This document shows, piece by piece, positions 57,010-64,000 of a stretch of 64,000 bases of DNA. The translations under genes and the position numbers were made by a program. The notes under the pieces were generated by a model. It was not told the origin of the DNA and did not search any database. It saw only the letters and a program-made list of their open reading frames with translations. The stretch covers positions 188,819,485 to 188,883,484 of the forward strand of contig OZ018321.1 in assembly GCA_963969495.1 (NCBI GenBank). The letters run 5' to 3'. This DNA is from Ceratothoa steindachneri. Lineage: Eukaryota; Arthropoda; Malacostraca; Isopoda; Cymothoidae. Every line of letters begins with the position of its first letter. Positions within the stretch are counted from its first letter, which is position 1.

Positions 57010-58449
57010 GTCGTGGTATGACATTATATTATATCAATACCATATTATATCTATGGGGGAGGGGCCAATAACTTGAAGGCGAACCGACAAAAGGGACGGA
57101 AAACCACGAGTTTCGATGGGTGAAAATGCGAGATAAGAGTGCAACGAGGTCAGGTAACATATGGGCAATGGCAAAGCTCAAGGTTATTTAAAGAGGCATG
57201 TACAAAAATATAATTTTATTTACATACAAATAATGAGAGAAATGATGGACAAAAAATACATCAGAGAACAAAGGGGGGGGGGGGCGGATTGCAGTTATGA
57301 ATCAGACTATGAAGTTAAAACTTAAGATGTTACGGGAAGAGACTTCAAATGAGAGGAATTAACGCAAATGGGTTACTGAAGGGGGAGAGGGGTTGGCTTA
57401 CAGAAGATTCCGGGTGAGACGATGGGGTAAGGCTTCACGGATGTCTTCTGCACGTGAGGCGAGGGCGCTCAAAACTTCTGAGCGGGAAATTAAAGTGATG
57501 ACGGTTCTCCAAAAAGGGTGGGGGAAGAGGGCGGTAACGTCCGGTCCAGGGAAGAGTATTTCGGCCACCCGAAAACAAGGGGCGAACGAGGAGGGCTTTA
57601 CAGGAGTTGATGAGAGAAGGCGGGAAAATCACTCGTTAGCGATCGTTAAATGGAATTACCTCACTGGCTGGGGCTAATTCCAATACACAAATAGTTCAGC
57701 TATCACTTTGCTTTGTTGTTAGCACCTGACTTGGAACTAAGGGGAATTTTCTTGGGTCCGGGCGAGACTTCTGAACTCTGTGTCTGTCTTATGGGAAAAG
57801 AGCAATATATATGTCTGAGGCTCTCCCCGCGGGGGAGGGGAAGGGGAGAGGGAAACAGCTCTACTCTCGAATGGCCTCGAATCTACTTGCCGAGGCTATT
57901 CTAACCCGTGCAAAGGTGAATCGTGGTGGACGCGGTTCGAGGCTACCGATTGTGAAAGGGATGGGGGGGTTAGGCTTACCAATTTAAACGTAACAGAGCC
58001 TTCTACAGCAGAAGGAAGTTCCGTGCTGGACAAGAAATTCCACGTGGAATTCCCTCACACATCTCCCAACCGAAAGATGATGCTTTACAGAGCAGTTGCG
58101 TAGGAAAGGATCATCCCACCCGTCAAACTAGAATTATCAAGGGTCTAGGGAAATTCTGACCTGCTACGACAGGTGTACACACACACACAAAAACGTAAAT
58201 CTGAGCTCAGCGGGGAATTTACGGACATAAGCGTTAAACAGGTCAATTCTAGAGAATTTAACTAGTACAATTTTAAACAAAAAAAACAACACAGGAGAAC
58301 ATTAGCGACATTTCAATGGAACCAAAAAGGGATACAATTAAATGGAGGCATAAATATAGGACTAAAGACTAAGTAATTTAGTGGACCCCCCAAAAAAAAT
58401 TATAATTAGGAACATTAATGAGATAATATATATACAATTCGCGTGGAAA
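57010..58449. other. No recognisable gene
   Basis: Includes a G run near 57275 and moderately GC-rich sequence. The region lies 3' of the minus-strand Gypsy protease and could hold its decayed downstream or LTR sequence; I cannot show it. Confidence 0.4.
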
Positions 58450-59139
58450 ACCTTCGCTCCCGCCTGAGTATGGATGAGGTAATTCACGGGTCATCTAGCC
58501 TCGAAGACGGGGTAGGGACCCTTTCACTGGCTAAGGAGTTTGTTGCTTCCCGTGGGAAGTAGCACCAGCACCTCCGCGCCAGGCTTGAATTTTCGTTCTC
58601 GTGACTTAAGGTCAAAAGAGGTCTTATACCTCTCAATAAGTCCTTCTTCACGGGGTACGACACTCGTTTGTTACCTCGGGTAGACTCACGCTCGAGGGCT
58701 TTAGTTTTCTCTCAAAGGGGGGGGGAGGAGAGTTGCGCTCTCCTTCTGGCCGAGAGAAAACTTGTCGCTCCTGAGGGCTTGAAACTCCGGGTCGATAGGA
58801 ATTTCCAGGGGAACAGGTGCACGGGATTCCAGGGCTGCCTGTGTACGGGTAATCACGGGCTGGGCCACGGGATGGTCGTGAATTACGGGGTTCTGACCGA
58901 ATAAAAAGGAGCAGAACTGGATCGGGGCCACTACCACTTCGGCCCAACCGGACATATAGTCACACTCGATGTGACAACGAATTACTGGGAAACGACTGAC
59001 CCGGCCAAGGTAGTCGTGGCCACCGCAAATTTCTTGTGGTCGGGCCCAACAGGGGGAAGGAGGTCCTCAGACACTATAATACAGGTGCACCCGGTGTCAA
59101 GGACGAGGGTGGATACTCAGTGACCGTTCACAGTTCCGT

Positions 59140-60417
59140 TCTCGAACTTCAATCCCTCCCTTTGGCGGGCGAGAGGGGATTGGGAGTCTCCTGAGGCGAT
59201 GGAGGAGGATCAGGGGCAGCCCAGATTTGGTGCACTTGGTGGGACTGAGAGTTTGCGAATTGGAAGTTTTGAGGACAGTTCGTGCGGTAATGGCCGGGAA
59301 CTCCGCAGGTGTAGCAGACGATCGGGTTCTTTTGGTACGGCACAACCGGGGGAGAAGAAATTAGGGGCTTAACGTCTCGGTGTTAAGATGGATGGAAGTT
59401 TCTTGGCTTCGAGGGACTAGGAACTTTGGTAAATCTTGGAATCAATTTAGGATGGGGGTCTTAGGGCAATAAAATCTAGTTTTGGGGGGCGATTGGGGAG
59501 CCTTTGTAACATCCTTAGGCTATAAATCGTGACTACCCGCGTAGACATTGGCCTCTTCCAAGCACTCCTTGAAAGTGGCGCAACGTTTATCCTTAATGAG
59601 GGCGCGAATTTCGGGAGCCACGGCAGATAAAAGCTGATCCCTAAGGAAGAAGTCCAGAAGGGACTCGTAGACCTGTGGAATCTTGCACGCATCCAGCCAT
59701 CACTGAAGGTGTCTTTGGAGGATGTACCCGTGTTGTCGAAATGTTTGGCCAGGGCGGATCCTTTCCTGGTGGAATCGGGAGCGGTAGAATTCACTATTTA
59801 TATGAACAGCGGCTAATAACTCGGACTTTAACGTGGAATAGTCCAAAGTTGCTTCCGGGGGAAGGGATAACAAGATATTCCTTAACTGGGCATTTAGGGG
59901 GATGGGGTAAGCGAGCGACCTCATCAATTTCGAGATCCCATTTATTGATCTGAAAGATTCTCTCAAAATGGGTAAAAAATGACCCAAAGTCCTCCCCATC
60001 ATTAAAAACGGGAAGGTGGACTGATGGAGTTTGGGGAATTTCAGCCCGGGAACCGATGGACTGATAATCCATTTGATTTCGGCTCATTTGCAGCTCATGC
60101 TGCCTAATTTGTACACGTTATTCTATCTCCATCTTCAGTTTGTTCTCCTCCATTTTGTTTTTCTCCATCTCCATGTTCAGTTTGTTCTCCTCCATTTTGT
60201 TTTTCTCCATCTCCATGTTCAGTTTGTTCTCCTCCATCTTCAGTTTGTTCCTCTCCATCTCCATCTTCAGTTTGTTCTCCATCTCCATTTTTCTTAGTTC
60301 CTCTTCCCTTCGCTCTGCTCGTTCGTTCCTCTCTTCTTCCTGTACGTAATTTAGCAGGTCTTTGCCCGAAAGACCTAACAGTTTGCCCTGACTCTTGAAT
60401 TTTTCGAAGGATGACAT
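59140..60417 (-). pseudogene. Gypsy gag with coiled coil and CCHC knuckle
   Basis: Structural protein of the element's particles. Starts MSSFEKFKSQGKLLGL at 60417. An acidic/basic coiled-coil region follows (residues about 25-98) made of near-identical 14-residue repeats. One stop (60118-60120) interrupts it; the same frame continues to QTPSVHLPVFNDGEDFGSFF and FERIFQINKWD, the usual capsid entry. A shift near 59930 leads to LDYSTLKSELLAAVHIN and FRQHGYILQRHL, then a shift to DFFLRDQLLSAVAPEIR. The knuckle IVCYTCGVPGHYRTNCPQ (C-x2-C-x4-H-x4-C) is near 59310. At least one stop and three frame changes. Confidence 0.85.
60122..60312 (-). repeat. 42-bp in-frame repeats coding the gag coiled coil
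   Basis: Units translate as ENKLNMEMEKNKME; two are identical at protein level and flanked by partial ones (NKLKMEMER, NKLKMEENKL). Unit length is a multiple of 3, so copy number can change without loss of frame. Confidence 0.85.
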
Positions 60418-60670
60418 TGTTACGCCGTTAAATGAAGGAACACTGATACGCGAACGAGCTAGGAGACTACCCCCGTGAAACGAATACTTGAATATTCGTG
60501 AAGGCCTTGATCACAAAAAAAAATTAAGATACAGCTACCTACCTCTGCTGTTTTTAAGCGGAAAGAAAAAATAAAATGGTCCTACCGGAATAAGGACATC
60601 AAGGACCTTAACTCTTTTGGATTTATAACCAGAAGAGTCTCCCAATTCAAACATAATAAAAAAAAATAAT

Positions 60671-60690
60671 TACCTGGGGTCCAACACCAA
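60671..60690 (-). other. Candidate tRNA primer-binding site
   Basis: The minus strand reads TGGTGTTGGACCCCAGGTAA. It begins TGG, the complement of a tRNA CCA end, as in LTR retrotransposon primer sites, and lies 254 bp before the gag start. Which tRNA it would pair with is unknown, and the expected CA end of an LTR is not directly adjacent. Confidence 0.45.
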
Positions 60691-61585
60691 ATCTAAATAG
60701 ATTACGTTCCGCTGCTCATCAATTAACTTAACTTGCCTTCTCAGTACAATACAAAAATTAAAATAAAAGGGGTAGACGTGAATATCCGCATCAAGAAAAT
60801 AGCGAAGAAAATATGGAGGAAAATAGAAGTACTAACTCCAATATTTGCAGAGGAAGCACTCGATAAGGACATATAACCCGACCCATAAAATAAGCCTTCA
60901 TAATAATCGACAAAGATAACCAAACAGGAATACTCGAAGTGAACCAAATTACTCAAAATTAAGTAAACGATAAGTGAGGACTCTGATAAATGGAATAATA
61001 TCCAACTTAAATATAAAAAGACAGTGCAAAAAAAAAAAAAAAAAAAGTGAAGTGATATTACCAAAGTTAAATGAAGTTAAGTGTAAATTGAATAATTTAA
61101 GTGAAATACTAAACATAAAGTTAAAAAAATAAGTGAAAAGTGGAAAATTACATCCTAAATTAATATTAACAAATAAAACACCGCAACATATAAAACATAA
61201 ACTAAACAAACAACAATTTACATAAGCTCATACAACTTTCACACAATGGCCTGGATGACACAATAAACGCATGAATGAAATAGAAACTGCAAATGTTAAC
61301 AGATATTAGCTGGCCTAAAACTATGTAGGTTGAAGGTGTAAAAGTGAAATAAAAGACCTGAAAGCGATCGAAGGAACTGAGTAATAGAAGGATGCGTGAT
61401 TCGGAATCCACGAAAATTAGTAGACCAACAAAATGCAGTTCTTCCGTTCTATCCATCTATCTACTATTAGAAGGTCAACATAGATCAACTTTTATTTCTC
61501 TAGTCTATTCCGTCTTTTAAAATCTTTTACTACTCTTCTCCACTTCCATCGGCTTGGATCCTTTGTTACAGATGCCTGCCTGTCA
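60691..61585. other. No recognisable gene, possible decayed LTR
   Basis: AT-rich; an A run at 61030-61046. If the primer site is real, an LTR should lie here, but no repeat partner was found. Confidence 0.4.
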
Positions 61586-61587
61586 AC

Positions 61588-61759
61588 ACCTCTCTCTCTC
61601 TCTCTTGCTTACAAAGCCTACACCTCTCTTTCTCTCTCTTGCTCACTAAGCCCACACCTCTCTTTTTCTCTCTTGCTCACTAAGCCTACACCTCTCTCTC
61701 TTGCTCACTAAACCCACTCTCTCTCTATCTCTCTCTTACTCACTAAGTCCACACACACA

Positions 61760-61803
<44 letters not shown>
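61588..61803. repeat. CT-rich minisatellite then (CA)n(CT)n
   Basis: Four to five units of about 35-40 bp of the form CACCTCTCT...TTGCTCACTAAGCC, followed by ACACACACAC and about 45 bp of CT. LINE L4 begins within a few bases of the CT run. Confidence 0.9.
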
Positions 61804-61807
<4 letters not shown>

Positions 61808-61809
61808 TG

Positions 61810-64000
61810 TTGGCGAAGAGCTCAGTGGCAGTGACCACCAACTAATTAGATTTGTAGTCAAAGTCCCGAAGGCAGGGCCTGCAACTAGTAAATCGAGGAA
61901 ACTTGATTTGAGAAGAGCAGCCTTTGCAGGTCTTCGTGCTGGACTTACTGACGCGAGGCTAGAAGTGTACGAGGCTGTTAAAGACTCGTGGAACAGTATC
62001 AAAACCACATTCATGAGTTTTCAATCGCGTTTCGTTCCTCTGAAATGACCCGTCGGTCTTCTGTTCAACCAAAGTGGTTTAATCGAGAAACCGGCCAACT
62101 GCTTAGGGAGAATAGAAATGTGTACAGGCAATCGAAGATCTCGGGTGACTTTGACGAATACCGGAGGCTATCCAGGAGAGTGAAGTCCAGCATAAGAGCG
62201 GCTAAGTGGTCTGAAGAACTGCGAGTGGCGAGACTCTGTAAAGAGAATCCCAAGGAGTTTTTGGATATGTAAACAGCCGTAAACCAATCCGTCGAACGAT
62301 TGGCCCTTTGAGGAATGAGGAAGGCACATTAAAGCACTCAGATGCAGAAAATGCTAACCTCCTCAAAGACTACTTCTCTTCAGTGTTTACTGAAGAGTGT
62401 GGTCCCATTCCCCAGCCGACGGATTCCTACTCGGGGGAAAAGCTGGAGGATATGGACTTCACCGAAGGAGAAATAAAAAAGAAGATCCCTGACCTAATGA
62501 CGAATAAGTCACCTGGCCCGGATGGGTTTCTACCTAAAGTGTTAAAAGAAGTGCGCGATCAAGTGTCACGACACCTGAGCGCAATCTTCAACATGTCAAT
62601 CCGGACCGAATGCGTTCCTAGAGAGTGGCGTGAAGCGGAGGTGACTCCTATCTTCAAGAAAGGAGCCCGTAGACAACCGTCGAACTACCGAACTATCAGT
62701 CTAACTTCGATAGTCGGTAAACTTATGGAAAGAATGATGGTGGCCTGCTACTGAGGAGTTCCCAGCACGGCTTTCGAAGGCAACGTTCATGCCTGACGAA
62801 CCTTGTGGAATTCTTTCACTTCGTCTTCAGTGAGAACGACCGGGACAAGGCGGTGGATGTGGTCTACTTAAGAAAGCCTTTGATAAGGTACCACACTGCC
62901 GCCTTCTCCGGAAAGTGCAAGCGCTTGCCATAGACGAAAAAGTAGCAGGCTGGATAGAGAACTGGCTAAATGGCAGACGGCAACGGGTGGTGGTGAATGG
63001 AAAGGCTTCTGAGTGGATGCCCGTTACTAGCGGAGTGCCTCAAAGTTCTGTCCTGGGTCACTACTATTCATCATCTACATCAACGACATGGACGGTGACA
63101 TGATTGCCAAGATTTTTAAATTTGCCCACGATACTAAGCTTGGTATGAACGTTGCAAAGGGTGGAAATACTGCTCGCCTGCAAGATGATCTTGGAAAGAT
63201 TAGGGAGTAGTCTGATACGTGGCAAATGCCTTTTAACGTAAACAAATGAAAAGTGATGCATATCGGCCACCGAAATCCTCAATCACCTTATATCCTTAAG
63301 TGAACTGCTCTTAAATCCACTGACACTGAGAAGTACTTGGGTGTAACTATCACCAGTGACCTCAAGTTCTCGAAACAGTGTGTTGAGGAAGAGAAGAAAG
63401 CTCAAAGGATGTTTGGGTATATAAAGCGCCAGTTTGGATATCGGAACAAGGAGATAGTACTGTGTCTGTACAACTCCCTCATCCGACCGCACCTGGAGTA
63501 TGCCGTACAATTTTGGAGTCCTTCATTTAGAAAGGATATCGCGAGATTGGAACGCGTGCAGGCCAGGGCAACCAAACTGATTACCTCTATCAGACATAAA
63601 AGTTATGAAGATAGATTAAGGGAATTAGATATGTTCTCGCTGGAGGCCCAGAGACTACGTGGTCAGCTCATCAAAGTGTTTAAAATAATTCGAGGCTTCA
63701 ACAGACTGGACTACGGCGAGATTTTCCAGTTCAGCGAGGGGAGAACAATAAATCACGGCTACAAACTTGAGCTGAAGCGATACCACCGTGATCTGTGTGG
63801 GAAATTCTTCACATACAGTATCTGTGGTAGTTGGAACGCACTCCTGACGGAAGATGTCAACAGTGAATCTGTTGACCAGTTCAAGTCAAGACTATATAAA
63901 GTCTTGCGAAATCACTGTTAAGATCCTCGAGAGTGATCTTCGAGGTTGCCAACGGACACCTTCGAGGATTGCGCCAAAAGTACCCTCCTTGTATGGACCG
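61810..64000 (+). mobile_element. LINE copy L4, 5'-truncated, runs off the window
   Basis: The longest copy of the L1/L2/L4 family here. Starts inside the endonuclease (GEELSGSDHQLIRF, with the SDH box), passes a basic spacer (PKWFNRETGQLLRENRN, KEFLDM), and then RT. Stops at 62046 and 62270. The 3' hairpin's first arm (AAAAGTACCCTCC, near 63976) and inner stem start (TGGACCG) are reached at the window's end. Confidence 0.92.
62308..63921 (+). pseudogene. Reverse transcriptase of LINE L4
   Basis: First open stretch 62308-62754: LLKDYFSSVFTEE, KSPGPDGFLPKVLKEVRDQ, PIFKKGARRQPSNYRTISLTS. Near 62870 seven bases are lost, removing the first catalytic aspartate (LDFQKAF becomes LRKPL). 62915-63103 carries NGRRQRVVVNGKASEW and SGVPQSSVLG, then the one-base loss shared with L2. 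The active-site box reads FAHDTKLG (D to H, near 63125). 63337-63921 gives thumb to C-terminus (RPHLEYAVQFWSP, YKLELKRYHRDLCG, DQFKSRLYKVL). Multiple lesions; not functional. Confidence 0.9.

Larger units (their letters stand above)
58450..60690 (-). mobile_element. Gypsy element: leader, gag, protease
   Basis: Minus strand. Candidate primer-binding site at 60690-60671, leader of about 250 bp, gag 60417 to about 59140, then a protease remnant near 59100-58950 (VLDTGCTCIIVS, the D-T-G site). RT, RNase H and integrase are missing, so this is the complementary half of what remains at 25.5-27.3 kb, although the two need not be the same family. LTRs not identified. Confidence 0.8.

Overview
The window looks like intergenic, repeat-packed DNA from an arthropod, most likely a crustacean. 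I infer this from the mix of mobile elements (CR1/L2-type and RNase-H-bearing LINEs, Gypsy, Penelope, mariner and Tc1-type transposons), large simple and satellite arrays, and arthropod-style promoter and splice signals. I see no conserved single-copy host gene, tRNA, rRNA or CRISPR. Almost every protein-like stretch is a broken copy of a transposable element. Family assignments rest on motif recognition by eye, not on database searches.

Layout, left half. 0-1.4 kb: LINE copy L1 and microsatellites. 1.58-2.88 kb: near-complete mariner with inverted ends and TA flanks. 3.5-4.9 kb: decayed LINE. 5.6-8.8 kb: an element built of ~128-bp tandem units, split by a 2.1-kb TAGCN pentanucleotide array. 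9.8-12.6 kb: Tc1-like element with an RNase-H LINE inside it. 12.6-16.9 kb: three more pieces of that LINE. 17.1-22.5 kb: the most complete LINE (E, minus strand), with gag-like ORF1, endonuclease, reverse transcriptase (RT), RNase H and zinc knuckles. 23.6-24.1 kb: Penelope-like RT piece. 24.7-27.7 kb: LINE ORF1, then the 3' half of a Gypsy pol and a tandem-repeat tail. 29-32.4 kb: LINE and mariner pieces, including a LINE whose ORF begins with a 2A-like peptide.

Layout, right half. 32.8-38.0 kb: a 20-bp minisatellite in two blocks, separated by a MITE, a Tc1-type fragment and LINE copy L2. 39.5-42.5 kb: two Tc1/mariner elements with recognisable ends. 42.7-45.95 kb: a divergent hAT-like transposase gene with TATA box, initiator, intron in the 5' leader and poly(A) signal. 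46-50 kb: RNase-H LINE copy F and LINE copy L3. 50-51 kb: polypyrimidine tract. 51.4 and 54.5 kb: further copies of the 128-bp-unit element, inverted. 53.1 kb: LINE 3' end against a TA microsatellite. 56.3-57 kb: LINE ORF1 remnant. 58.4-60.7 kb: Gypsy gag-protease on the minus strand. 61.6-64 kb: CT array and LINE copy L4, running off the window.

The strongest signals are four. (1) LINE family L1-L4 carries a 3' RNA hairpin with compensatory base changes between copies. (2) Nearly every visible end of that family lies in pyrimidine-rich tandem repeat. (3) The poorly characterised hAT-like transposase gene at 43-45.7 kb has a readable promoter and gene structure. (4) A non-autonomous element built of 128-bp tandem units has shared termini at several loci.
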